Assembly: GCF_016597785.1 (NCBI RefSeq)
Contig: NZ_JAENJG010000001.1
Span: 620,001 to 684,000, forward strand
Source: Leucobacter sp. L43
Lineage (GTDB): Bacteria; Actinomycetota; Actinomycetes; Actinomycetales; Microbacteriaceae
Direction: 5' to 3'
Length of the DNA: 64,000 nt
Shown: one piece after another, positions 9,161-17,552 of the stretch
How the letters are laid out: the number at the start of each line of letters is the position of its first letter
How positions within the stretch are numbered: the stretch's first letter is position 1
Notes under the pieces: generated by a model
The model's database searches: none
What the model saw: only the letters and a program-made list of their open reading frames with translations
What the model was told of the DNA's origin: nothing
Program-made: the position numbers and the translations under genes

Positions 9161-9204
9161 CGCCGAAGGGCGGCGGTCCTCAGCGGGATCGCCGCCCTTC
9201 GGCG
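9161..9204 (+). terminator. Strong hairpin terminator between convergent genes
   Basis: A perfect 15-bp stem (9161-9175 with 9190-9204) and a 14-base loop lie 19 bases after the stop of the 74-residue gene and before the end of the decarboxylase gene. It can serve both strands. Confidence 0.8.
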
Positions 9205-9229
9205 TCTCAGCTTGCGCGACGCGCCACGT

Positions 9230-10837
9230 TCACGACCGCACGACGCGGATGCCGGACACCTCCGCGTCGACGGCTCCGCGCACGTACCCCGTCGGGGACG
9301 CGGCGACGGCGCGCAGGAACGCGACGGTCTCCGCCGTGACCTCCTCTCCCGGCAGCAGGTTCGGAATGCCGGGAGGGTAGGCGGCGAGGGTGTCCGCGGA
9401 GACGCGTCCGACTGCTGCAGCTGCAGCGACGACTTCGCTGTCGCCGAAATAGGCGTCTCTCGGCAGCGCGCGGAGCGCACCCGGGGCGGGAAGCTCGGGG
9501 AACGGCTCGGCGACCCCCATCGGGTCGGGATCCGCGAGCGCCGCGCCGGCGACCTCATCGAGAGCGATGAGCACGCGATCGACGTCTGGAGTGGTCAGCG
9601 CTCCGATCACCGCGACGATGCTCGTCGCGGTCGACATCTCGACGAAGATCCCATGCTGCTCGCTCAGGCGCGCCCGAACCCAGTGCCCGCTCCGGCCGAG
9701 CGCGGAGACATCGATCGGCACGCGCAGTCGGTCCGTCGCGATGATGTCCGGGTAGGCTCCGAACCCGTCGCTGATGATGCCGAACCGGTGGTCGCCGCGC
9801 AGACGCTCGCGCATCTCGTCCGCGGCCGCGAGGGCGTCGCCGATTCGGGCTTCCCCGAGCACGAGCGCTCGTCTCGCCTCGTCGAGAGACCCCATGAGGA
9901 TGCTGCTCATCGACGTGGAGGCGGTCATGGAATACGCCCGCTCGACGAGCGATTCGAGCCGATCCGCGAACGGACCGTGGCCGAGATGGAGCATCGCCGA
10001 CTGCGTGAGCGAACCGGCGAGCTTGTGGGTGCTCGAGACCACGAGATCGGCACCGAGACGGGCCGGCGACTCGGGGAGGCCGGGGTGGAACCCGAAGTGC
10101 GAGCCCCAGGCACCATCGACGATGAGTGCTGCGTCGTGGGCGTGGGCGACGTCCGCGAGCCCGGCCACATCGGCCGTGGAGCCGAAGTAGCTGGGTGACA
10201 CCACGTAGACGCTCGAGACCCTGCGACCAGCCTCCGCTTCGCGCGTCAGGGCAGCGTCGAGTGCGGACGGAGTCAAGCCGTGCGCAATACCGTGGTGCGC
10301 GTCGATCCCGGGTTGCACGAACGCCGGGACGAGGCCGGAGAGCAGCACGCCATCGGTGAAACTCGAATGCATGCTGCGCTGCACGAGCACGCGATCTCCG
10401 AGTCCGCGTACGGCGATCGCCGCTGTACGGTTCGCCTGCGAGGCCCCGTTCGTCAGGAACCAGGTGCGACGCGCGCCCCACGCGCCCGCCGCCAGCTGCT
10501 GCGCCTGAGCGAGCGGGGAGTTCTCTCCGAGGTCGATCCCGTCCAGCATGAGCGGGATGTCGACGGCCGCTGCGCGTTCGCCCAGGAGTGCAGAGAGGTG
10601 TTCCGATCCCCGCTCCGCGCCCGTGCCGTGTCCCGGCACCATGAGCGACATCGGCCGCTCATCCGCGAACCGGCGCAACGCGTCCGCGTAGGGTGCAGTC
10701 CGCTGCACGTCGGGAATATCCCGCCCGCGATTCGTGGCGCCGAGCGCTGCAGCGGCGCCGCCCGACACGATCGCGCTCGGCGACTCGTTGCCCAGCGGAG
10801 AATGACGGGGGTCGACTCGCGAATCCTGATCCAGCAT
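9230..10837 (-). CDS. Orn/Lys/Arg-type PLP-dependent decarboxylase family protein
   Basis: A 535-residue fold-type I PLP enzyme of the ornithine/lysine/arginine decarboxylase family, without the N-terminal receiver-like wing domain of E. coli CadA/SpeF. The PLP lysine lies in VVSSTHKLAGSLTQ (about 305-318). PLP-contact motifs are VPGHGTG (about 69-75), FLTNGASQANR (about 122-132) and DGAWGSHFGFH (about 240-250). The C-terminal block AYPPGIPNLLPGE is also typical. It probably makes a polyamine such as cadaverine, putrescine or agmatine; the substrate is not determined. It is divergent from a LysR-type regulator gene 123 bp away, its probable regulator. Confidence 0.85.
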   Translation of the reverse strand: MLDQDSRVDPRHSPLGNESPSAIVSGGAAAALGATNRGRDIPDVQRTAPYADALRRFADERPMSLMVPGHGTGAERGSEHLSALLGERAAAVDIPLMLDGIDLGENSPLAQAQQLAAGAWGARRTWFLTNGASQANRTAAIAVRGLGDRVLVQRSMHSSFTDGVLLSGLVPAFVQPGIDAHHGIAHGLTPSALDAALTREAEAGRRVSSVYVVSPSYFGSTADVAGLADVAHAHDAALIVDGAWGSHFGFHPGLPESPARLGADLVVSSTHKLAGSLTQSAMLHLGHGPFADRLESLVERAYSMTASTSMSSILMGSLDEARRALVLGEARIGDALAAADEMRERLRGDHRFGIISDGFGAYPDIIATDRLRVPIDVSALGRSGHWVRARLSEQHGIFVEMSTATSIVAVIGALTTPDVDRVLIALDEVAGAALADPDPMGVAEPFPELPAPGALRALPRDAYFGDSEVVAAAAAVGRVSADTLAAYPPGIPNLLPGEEVTAETVAFLRAVAASPTGYVRGAVDAEVSGIRVVRS

Positions 10838-10960
10838 TCCTCCAGACTGGCCGCTCGCGTCCGCGGCGAGAAACCCGCATTCGACTCCCGGGAGTCATAG
10901 ACTGTATGGATCGAGGCCGGGCACGACACCCGGTGCGTTCCAGAGGATTCGAGGTGCCGG

Positions 10961-11875
10961 GTGATCGACTTCCGTCAACTGCAAGCGCTCAGCGCGGTCG
11001 CATCGGAGGGTTCGGTGGCGCGTGCCGCCAAACGGCTCGGGTGGAGTCAGCCCACCGTCGACTATCACCTGCGCAACCTCGACCGGCTCGTCGGCACCGA
11101 CCTCACGACGCGGAGCACACGGGGCAGCAAGCTCACGACGGCCGGCCACCTCATGCTCGAGCGCGGGGACGAGATGCTAAGTCTGGCAGACCGCGCACTC
11201 ACCGACGTGCGCGACCTCGCGCAGCTCGGGAAGATCCGCCTGCGCTTCGGTACGTTTCCCACTGCCGCGTCTCGGCTGCTGCCCGGCATCGCATCTCGCG
11301 TCGCCGAGCTCGGCATCGAGCTCGACGCAACGCTCGAGGAGCTGGCACCGCTCATCACACGGGTGAACCAGCACACACTCGATGCGGCGCTCGTCTATGC
11401 GGCGGGCGGATACCGGCTGCCGTTCAGGGCGGAAGTGCACACCACGCACCTGTTCACCGACCCCATGCTGCTCGCACTGCCGGCGTCGCATCCCGCGTCC
11501 GACCGATCATCGTTCGACCGCCGCAGCCTGCTCGCGCTCTCGGGTGACAGCTGGGTCATGGGCTCCACGCCGGGCGACACGCTCGACGACCTGGTGCGCG
11601 AGGTGTTCGAGTCGGAGGGGATCCAGATGAACGTCGCCATCCGCACCGATGACTACTCGGTGGTGCTCGGCCTCATCGCTGCTGGCATGGCGGTCGCCCT
11701 CGTTCCCAGCCTCGTGAGCTTCAACCCGCCGGAGGGCGTCGTACTGCGGCCGATCGACGACCCGATGTTCGCGCGCGAGCTCCTGCTCGCCGCGCCGGCC
11801 GGGCCCGGCGGCCCCTCAGCGGCCGTGCGTCAACTCGCTGAGGCGGTTCGCCGATCGATCAGCGCGCTCGGGTGA
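10961..11875 (+). CDS. LysR family transcriptional regulator
   Basis: 304 residues. The N-terminal winged helix-turn-helix (about 1-60) has FRQLQALSAVASEGSVARAAKRLGWSQ in parts and the LysR pattern SQPTVDYHLRNLDRLVG, then a periplasmic-binding-like effector domain (about 88-295). A GTG start at 10961 is chosen because GAGG precedes it by 6 bases and the HTH begins at once. It is divergent from the decarboxylase gene, the usual LysR arrangement, so it probably regulates that gene and itself from the 123-bp spacer. It is convergent with the drug exporter gene. Confidence 0.9.
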   Translation: MIDFRQLQALSAVASEGSVARAAKRLGWSQPTVDYHLRNLDRLVGTDLTTRSTRGSKLTTAGHLMLERGDEMLSLADRALTDVRDLAQLGKIRLRFGTFPTAASRLLPGIASRVAELGIELDATLEELAPLITRVNQHTLDAALVYAAGGYRLPFRAEVHTTHLFTDPMLLALPASHPASDRSSFDRRSLLALSGDSWVMGSTPGDTLDDLVREVFESEGIQMNVAIRTDDYSVVLGLIAAGMAVALVPSLVSFNPPEGVVLRPIDDPMFARELLLAAPAGPGGPSAAVRQLAEAVRRSISALG

Positions 11876-11958
11876 ACCGACGTGCGGCGGCCGCCGGAGC
11901 TCTCGCTCCGCACGACCGCCGCACGCTCCTCCCCGGGGACGGGTGGCTTGCCGCCGCC

Positions 11959-13503
11959 TCAGTGCCCGACGTGCGCCGGAGCGTCGTCTTCGACCGGTTT
12001 GTTGATGAAGAACGACAGCGCGACCGGCACGAGTGCGATGCACGCTGCCGTGAAGAACGCCACGTTCGCCCCCGGCGCTCCCGCATCTGCGACTGAGAGG
12101 CCCTGGGCCTCGCCCGTGTGCAGCGCGCTCGAGTAGATCGAGATCAGTACGGCGGTGCCCGCGGCGCCGCCGACCTGCTGGAGCGTGTTCAGCACCGCAG
12201 AGCCGTGGGAGTAGAGCGACCGGTCCAGGGAGCCGAGCGACGCTGAGAACAGCGGCGTGAACGACCCGGCGAGTCCGAGCGACATCGCGATCTGCACGAG
12301 CATGAGGAACCACATCGGAGTGTGGGTGCCGACGGTCGAGTACACGAACATCGCTCCCGCAATCAGAATGGTGCCGGGAATCAGCAGGGTACGCGGGCCG
12401 CGGGCGTCGTAGACCCGGCCCATGATCGGGCCGAGCACTCCCATGAGCACGGATCCCGGCAGCAGCACGAGGCCGGCGGCGGTCGGGTCGAGCCCTGCGA
12501 CGTTCTGCAGATACAGCGGCAGCAGCGAGAAGGTGCCGAACATCGCCAGCGAGATGATCGCCATGATGACGACCGCGATGACGTAGTTGCGCGACGCGAA
12601 CACGCGCAGGTCGAGCAGCGCGTCGTTCTTCTTCTGCAGCATCAGCTGACGCCACACGAAGATCGCCAGGAAGAGCACGCCGAGCCCGATGACCAGCGCA
12701 GGCGGCAGCCCGCCCGTCGCGCCATGGCCACCGAGTTGACTGAGGCCGAACACGATCCCTCCGAATGCCAGCGCGGAGAGCACGATGGAGAGCACGTCGA
12801 TCGGCGCGTGCATCGTTTCGCCGAGGTTCGTCATCCACTTCGCTCCCAGCAGCAGCGCGACGACCGCGATCGGCAGGATGATGCCGAAGAGCCACCGCCA
12901 GCCGAGGGTGTCGAGCACAACGCCCGACAGGGTCGGGCCGAGCGCGGGCGCGAGGCTGATGACGAGGCCGACGCGCCCCATCATGCGTCCGCGCGAGCGT
13001 GCCGGAACAACGTTCATGACCGTGGTCATGAGGAGCGGCATCATGATGCCAGTACCGGCTGCCTGCACCACTCGACCGGCGAGCAACGCGGGGAATCCGG
13101 GCGCTACGAGGCAGATCGCCGTGCCGAGCACGAACGTTCCGATGGCCGCGAGGAAGACCTGACGGGTGGTGAAGCGCTGGAGCAAGAACCCGGTCGTGGG
13201 AATCACGACAGCCATCGTGAGCATGAAGGCGCTGGTCAGCCACTGGCCGAGCTCGGGCGGAATGCCCAGCGTCTGATTGAGTTCGGGAATGGCGATCGCC
13301 ATCGTCGTCTCGTTGAGAATGGCGACGAATGCGGCGACGAGCAGCAGCCAGATCACCCGCATGCCTGCGGGATCGATCGGCTCATCGGCGGATTTCGGCA
13401 GCCGAATGGATGCGGTATCGGATGTCAAGAGTGAAGACTCCTCGAGAAGACGGACGCTGCCCCGGGCCAGGAGCTCGCGCAGCTCCTCGTAGGCAGACCT
13501 CAC
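11959..13503 (-). CDS. MFS multidrug exporter, DHA2 (EmrB/QacA) family
   Basis: A 514-residue proton-coupled efflux pump with about 14 transmembrane segments. Family motifs include LNETTMAIAIPELNQTLG in helix 1, QWLTSAFMLTMAV (motif D1-like), GRVVQAAGTGIMMPL (motif B) and ALGPTLSGVV (antiporter motif C). A cytosolic N-terminal extension of about 48 hydrophilic residues precedes helix 1, so the true start could lie further inside. It ends with PVEDDAPAHVGH. The gene stands alone with no adjacent regulator apart from the convergent LysR gene. Substrates are unknown. Confidence 0.88.
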   Translation of the reverse strand: MRSAYEELRELLARGSVRLLEESSLLTSDTASIRLPKSADEPIDPAGMRVIWLLLVAAFVAILNETTMAIAIPELNQTLGIPPELGQWLTSAFMLTMAVVIPTTGFLLQRFTTRQVFLAAIGTFVLGTAICLVAPGFPALLAGRVVQAAGTGIMMPLLMTTVMNVVPARSRGRMMGRVGLVISLAPALGPTLSGVVLDTLGWRWLFGIILPIAVVALLLGAKWMTNLGETMHAPIDVLSIVLSALAFGGIVFGLSQLGGHGATGGLPPALVIGLGVLFLAIFVWRQLMLQKKNDALLDLRVFASRNYVIAVVIMAIISLAMFGTFSLLPLYLQNVAGLDPTAAGLVLLPGSVLMGVLGPIMGRVYDARGPRTLLIPGTILIAGAMFVYSTVGTHTPMWFLMLVQIAMSLGLAGSFTPLFSASLGSLDRSLYSHGSAVLNTLQQVGGAAGTAVLISIYSSALHTGEAQGLSVADAGAPGANVAFFTAACIALVPVALSFFINKPVEDDAPAHVGH

Positions 13504-13600
13504 AGTCTAACGAAGATCTCCCCCGATCCATTCCCGGTTCGAGCAGTGTTCTCTCGTTCCGCTGAGCACGCCTGACCCGTGGCGAGCGCGGCCGGCAGGT

Positions 13601-14368
13601 CTACGCCGTGAACGGATCACTCAGGCGCGCGAGGAATTCACGCGTCTCCGGCCGCTGCGGGTGCTCGAAGATCTGCTCGGGCGTGCCCGATTCGATGATC
13701 ACGCCGTCCTTGAGATACACGACCCGGTCGGCCACTCGACGCGCGAACGACATCTCGTGCGTCGCCATCACGATGGTGGAGCCGGCGGCCTTCAACTCGC
13801 TGACGAGGTCGAGCACCTCTCCCACGAGCTGCGGATCGAGCGCGCTCGTGATCTCGTCGAGCAGCAGCAGCTCGGGGTTCGTCGCGATCGCGCGCACGAT
13901 CGCGACGCGCTGCTGCTGGCCGCCGGAGAGCCGGTCCGGGTACTCCCCTGCCTTGTCTCCGAGCCCGATGCGCGCGAGCAGCTCGAGGCCGCGCCGCTCG
14001 GCTTCGGCTCGCGACGTGCCGAAGACTTTGCGCATGGCGAGGACGACGTTCGCGAGCACCGTCATGTGCGGGAAGAGGTTGTAGTGCTGGAAGACGACGC
14101 CGATTCTGGCGCGCACCGCGTCGACGTCCGCCCGTGGGTCCGTGATGTCGTCGCCGGCGAGCACGATGCGTCCGTCGTCGACCTGCTCCAGCAGGTTGAC
14201 GGTCTTCAGCAGGGTCGATTTCCCGGAACCGGAGGCTCCGATCAGCACCACCGCCTCGTGCTGATGCACGGTGAGGTCGATGCCCCGCAGCACATGCTGA
14301 TCACCGAAGCGCTTGTGCACGCCCTGCACCTCGAGCACGGCACGGTTCCCGCGATCCTGCGCGCTCAT
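13601..14368 (-). CDS. Polar amino acid ABC transporter, ATP-binding protein
   Basis: 255 residues, the ATPase of a polar amino acid uptake transporter. It has Walker A GASGSGKST (about 43-51), Q-loop VFQHYNLFPHM, signature LSGGQQQRV (about 152-160), Walker B LLLLDEITSALD and the switch histidine in MATHEMSF. The sequence is close to GlnQ/HisP-type ATPases. Its start overlaps the permease stop by four bases (14365-14368). It is the last gene of the SBP-permease-ATPase operon. Confidence 0.95.
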   Translation of the reverse strand: MSAQDRGNRAVLEVQGVHKRFGDQHVLRGIDLTVHQHEAVVLIGASGSGKSTLLKTVNLLEQVDDGRIVLAGDDITDPRADVDAVRARIGVVFQHYNLFPHMTVLANVVLAMRKVFGTSRAEAERRGLELLARIGLGDKAGEYPDRLSGGQQQRVAIVRAIATNPELLLLDEITSALDPQLVGEVLDLVSELKAAGSTIVMATHEMSFARRVADRVVYLKDGVIIESGTPEQIFEHPQRPETREFLARLSDPFTA

Positions 14369-15252
14369 ACGACTCCCCCGATCTGCTCGCGCCGCTGCGC
14401 CCGAGCGGTCAGCCAGTCCGTCAACCGGATGAAGGGCAGCGAGAGCAGCACGAAGAGCAGGCCGGCGAGCACGTAGGGCGTGAAGTTGTAACTCGACGCG
14501 ACCTCGATCTGAGCGGCGCGGATCGCATCGACTGCGCCGAGCACCGAGATCAGGCCGACATCCTTCTGCATCGACACGAAGTCATTCATGAGCGCGGGGG
14601 TCACCTTGCGCACCGCCTGCGGCATCACGACGAGCCGGAGCGTCTTCGCGTGGCTGAGCCCGAGCGAACGCGCTGCGAGCCGCTGCGACGGGTGCACGGC
14701 GTCGATCCCGGCGCGCAGCACTTCCGAGACGTAGGCCGAGTAGCAGAGGATCAGCGCGACCGTGCCCCAGAACTGCGCAGGGAGGCGCCCCGTGAGTTCG
14801 AGACCCGGGATGCCGAACCCGACGAGGTAGAGCACGAGCAGTACCGGGATGCCTCGGAACAGGTCCGTGTACCCGGCCGCGACCAGGCGCAGCGGGGTGA
14901 AGACCGGCCCCTTGAGCGTCCGGGCGATGGCGAGCAGGGTGCCGAGAATCGCGACCCCGATCGCGGCGACGAAGAGCACCTGGATGTTGAGCCAGAGGCC
15001 CTTGATGACGCGAGGGAACGCCTCGACCGCGATAGCCGGGTCGAAGAACGTCTCCCGCACCGCGTCCCAGCCCGGGCTGTTGACGAGCACCAGAGCGAAG
15101 ACGCCCGCGAACACCAGGGTGCTCGCGATGCTGACCAGGACCGACCGGCGCTTCCGGGCGTGCCGGTACCCGCGCCGCTCGAGCTCGATGGCGCTGGGGG
15201 CGAATTCCGGTTCGGAGCGTTGCGTCTTCGCGGGAAGCGGGGCGTGGGTCAC
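14365..15252 (-). CDS. Polar amino acid ABC transporter, permease
   Basis: 295 residues, the membrane component of the importer. After a cytosolic N-terminus of about 35 residues there are roughly five or six transmembrane helices and the EAA loop with DAVHPSQRLAARSLGLSHAK. This is the HisM/GlnP pattern of polar amino acid permeases. A single permease gene implies a homodimeric pore. It lies 7 bases after the binding-protein gene and overlaps the ATPase gene by four bases. Confidence 0.93.
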   Translation of the reverse strand: MTHAPLPAKTQRSEPEFAPSAIELERRGYRHARKRRSVLVSIASTLVFAGVFALVLVNSPGWDAVRETFFDPAIAVEAFPRVIKGLWLNIQVLFVAAIGVAILGTLLAIARTLKGPVFTPLRLVAAGYTDLFRGIPVLLVLYLVGFGIPGLELTGRLPAQFWGTVALILCYSAYVSEVLRAGIDAVHPSQRLAARSLGLSHAKTLRLVVMPQAVRKVTPALMNDFVSMQKDVGLISVLGAVDAIRAAQIEVASSYNFTPYVLAGLLFVLLSLPFIRLTDWLTARAQRREQIGGVV

Positions 15253-15259
15253 GTCGGGG

Positions 15260-16096
15260 CTACTTCAGGACCGGTGCGCCCTGATCGGCGATCCACTCGG
15301 CGGCGAGATCGTCGAGCGTGCCGTTCTCACGAAGGGTGCCGACCGCGGCGGAGACGTCTTCGGTCATCGACGAGTCCTTCGGCAGCACGAACGCGAATTC
15401 GTCGCCTCCCTCGGCCGAGTCGAGCTGACCCACGATCACTCCGTCGTCGAGCTGGGCGTCGCGCACGTAGAAGGCGCCGGGCAGATCCGTGACGAGGGCG
15501 TCGATGGTGCCGTTCTGCAACGCGGCGACCGCGTCGTCGACACTGTTGAAGACCTGCAGATCTTCATTCGGCGCGATCACGTCTTCGGCGACGGTGAGCG
15601 AGGTCGTACCCGACGCGACGCCCAACCGGGCATCCTTCAGGTCGGCTACGCTCGTGGCCTTCGCCGCGTCGGTGCCGCCGGCGGCGACGACCGCCTGCGT
15701 CGTCTCGTAGTACGGAGTCGAGAAGTCGACCGCGCGCTCGCGCTCCTCGCTCACCGAGAACTGCTGGATGTTGAGGTCGAAGTCCTTCGGCCCCGGGGCG
15801 ATCGCGGCGTCGAAGCTGGTGCGCACCCATTCCACGTCGTCCTTCGCGAAGCCCAGCTCCTCAGCGACGGCGTAGGCGACTGCAGCCTCGAAACCGTCAC
15901 CGCTCTCCGGTGCGTCGTCGATGACCCACGGGGCGTAAGCCGGTTCGCCGGTCGCAATGGTGAGCTTGCCCTCGGAGACCGGGGCGGCTCCGGCGTCGTC
16001 GCCAGCGCCGCTCCCGCCGCTCGTGCACGCCGAGAGCGCGAAGACCGCTGCGGCACCAATGGCGACCGCCGCGGCAAGACGAGATGAACGGGACAT
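15260..16096 (-). CDS. Polar amino acid ABC transporter, substrate-binding lipoprotein
   Basis: 278 residues, a family 3 extracellular solute-binding protein. The N-terminus MSRSSRLAAAVAIGAAAVF leads to a lipobox (ALSAC, cysteine about residue 24), so it is a membrane-anchored lipoprotein. The body has typical SBP3 landmarks: GYAPWV-like segment EPAYAPWV, EEL-GF, FDLNIQQFSVSEERERAVDFSTPYY and the second-lobe GTTSLTVAEDV. The start is set by an AAGGAG Shine-Dalgarno 4 bases upstream. It is the promoter-proximal gene of the three-gene importer. The ligand is unknown, probably an amino acid. Confidence 0.92.
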   Translation of the reverse strand: MSRSSRLAAAVAIGAAAVFALSACTSGGSGAGDDAGAAPVSEGKLTIATGEPAYAPWVIDDAPESGDGFEAAVAYAVAEELGFAKDDVEWVRTSFDAAIAPGPKDFDLNIQQFSVSEERERAVDFSTPYYETTQAVVAAGGTDAAKATSVADLKDARLGVASGTTSLTVAEDVIAPNEDLQVFNSVDDAVAALQNGTIDALVTDLPGAFYVRDAQLDDGVIVGQLDSAEGGDEFAFVLPKDSSMTEDVSAAVGTLRENGTLDDLAAEWIADQGAPVLK

Positions 16097-16152
16097 GAGA
16101 CTCCTTGGCTTCGAGGCGAGGGCGCAGGGTCGTGCACCGTCGAACGACGTTC

Positions 16153-16158
16153 ATTATA
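16153..16158 (-). promoter_or_regulatory. Candidate -10 element (TATAAT) for the ABC importer operon
   Basis: On the minus strand a perfect TATAAT lies about 57 bases upstream of the binding-protein ATG, in a short AT-rich island within otherwise GC-rich DNA. No convincing -35 is seen at 17-18 bases, so activator dependence is possible. Confidence 0.45.
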
Positions 16159-16231
16159 TGAGACATTGCGAGTGCCGATTCGCCGCACGTCATCGGGCGA
16201 CATCCGCGTGCTGCGAGCGGATGGCTCGATG

Positions 16232-17542
16232 TCAGCGCCGGAACTTCTCGACGCCGCCGACCACCGTGCGCCGGGCACGACCGGCTCCAGCCTCGACGAG
16301 CTCTGCCAGAGACGCATCCGGATCGTGCACCGGCAGATCGAAGAACGCGAGATCGGCCATCGCGCCGACTCCGAGTTGACCGATCCGCCGCTTGCCGACG
16401 TGCAATCCCAGCGCTGTCGCTCCGCCGAGCGTCGCGGCCCCCAGAAGACGCTGGTGCAGGTCGTCGCCGCGGTATCCCTGGTCTCGCGCGACGCGATAGA
16501 GCTTGGCCACATCTGCGAGCAGGTCGAGCGAGGGAGACGATGACAGCGAGTCCGTGCCCACCGCGATCGCGTTGCCCTCCCGGAGGTAGGCGGCGACAGG
16601 AGGCATGTCGAGCCCGATAACCTCATTCGATCGAGGGCAGAGCGCGACGCTCGTGCCGCGGGCGCGGAGCAGGGCGCGATCCTCAGCGCTCACGTAGACG
16701 CCGTGAGCGATATGGCAATCCGGTCCGAGCACCCCCAGGTGATCGACGAACTGCGTCGACGAGACGCCGATTCCGTGCGAGCGGAGCGCGCGGAAACTGT
16801 CGGCGCCGAGCTCCGGCCAGGCTCCGTGGCCCCCCGGGCCGGCTCCGACGTAGCCGTCGATGCCGTCGAACTCGCGCTCCATGTGCGCTTCCGCAAGGTG
16901 GATGTGCAGGCGCAGCCCCTCTTCCCGCACGATGTCGGGGAGCTCGAGCAGCGGCTGGACCTCGAGGGAGTAGGGAGCATGCGGAGATACGCCGGCGCCG
17001 GGCGGCGTCGGGATCTGCCGGATCTGCTCGCGCACCGCCGCCTTCGCCTCCGGGGTCCAGTCGGTATTGCTGGCGCCGTACACCTCCCAATAGGCGATGC
17101 CGTGCATCCCGGCATCGTGCAGCGCGCTGAGCGCCTCCCGATCGGTCACCACGTCCGCCGCCGCGGTGACGCCGGCCTCCAGCGACAGCTGCGTGCCCTC
17201 GGCGGCGGCGGCCTTCCAGTCGTGGGACTCGCGCGCGTAGACCGCGTCGAACGCGTCGCCCCAGTGATCGAACCCGGTGTAGTTGCGCGCTGCGACCTCG
17301 CGCATGCCGGTGTACTGCAAGTGCGTGTGCGCGTTGACGAGTCCGGGCACGAGCACCCCGTCCCAGTGCTCCTCGCGGAACTCCGCGCCGCGTTCGCCCA
17401 GCACGTCGAGCACCCACCGGCGGTCGCCGACGTGCAGAATGTGCTCGCCCTGCACCGCGACCGCGCCGTCGACGATGCGCGGGCTGGTGACGGGGAACAC
17501 GAGTGCGGCGCTGTAGACGACGACGGGGGCTTCGGGGTTCAC
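16232..17542 (-). CDS. Amidohydrolase, SAH/MTA-deaminase or aminofutalosine-deaminase type
   Basis: A 436-residue cytosolic metal-dependent deaminase of the ATZ/TRZ-MtaD family. Metal ligands are visible: HxH in LVNAHTHLQYTGM (about residue 65), a later His in HIHLAEAHMERE, another in HGVYVS and Asp in GTDSLSSSPSLDLL. The open frame runs further upstream into the neighbouring gene. I place the start at the GTG at 17542 (VNPEAPVV), 10 bases after the stop of the SAH-hydrolase-like gene, because the family begins there. The neighbour suggests that the substrate is an adenosyl thioether (SAH to S-inosylhomocysteine). Aminodeoxyfutalosine deaminase (MqnX) is an alternative, but no other futalosine gene is present. 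Confidence 0.8.
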   Translation of the reverse strand: MNPEAPVVVYSAALVFPVTSPRIVDGAVAVQGEHILHVGDRRWVLDVLGERGAEFREEHWDGVLVPGLVNAHTHLQYTGMREVAARNYTGFDHWGDAFDAVYARESHDWKAAAAEGTQLSLEAGVTAAADVVTDREALSALHDAGMHGIAYWEVYGASNTDWTPEAKAAVREQIRQIPTPPGAGVSPHAPYSLEVQPLLELPDIVREEGLRLHIHLAEAHMEREFDGIDGYVGAGPGGHGAWPELGADSFRALRSHGIGVSSTQFVDHLGVLGPDCHIAHGVYVSAEDRALLRARGTSVALCPRSNEVIGLDMPPVAAYLREGNAIAVGTDSLSSSPSLDLLADVAKLYRVARDQGYRGDDLHQRLLGAATLGGATALGLHVGKRRIGQLGVGAMADLAFFDLPVHDPDASLAELVEAGAGRARRTVVGGVEKFRR

Positions 17543-17552
17543 TCGCAAGAGT

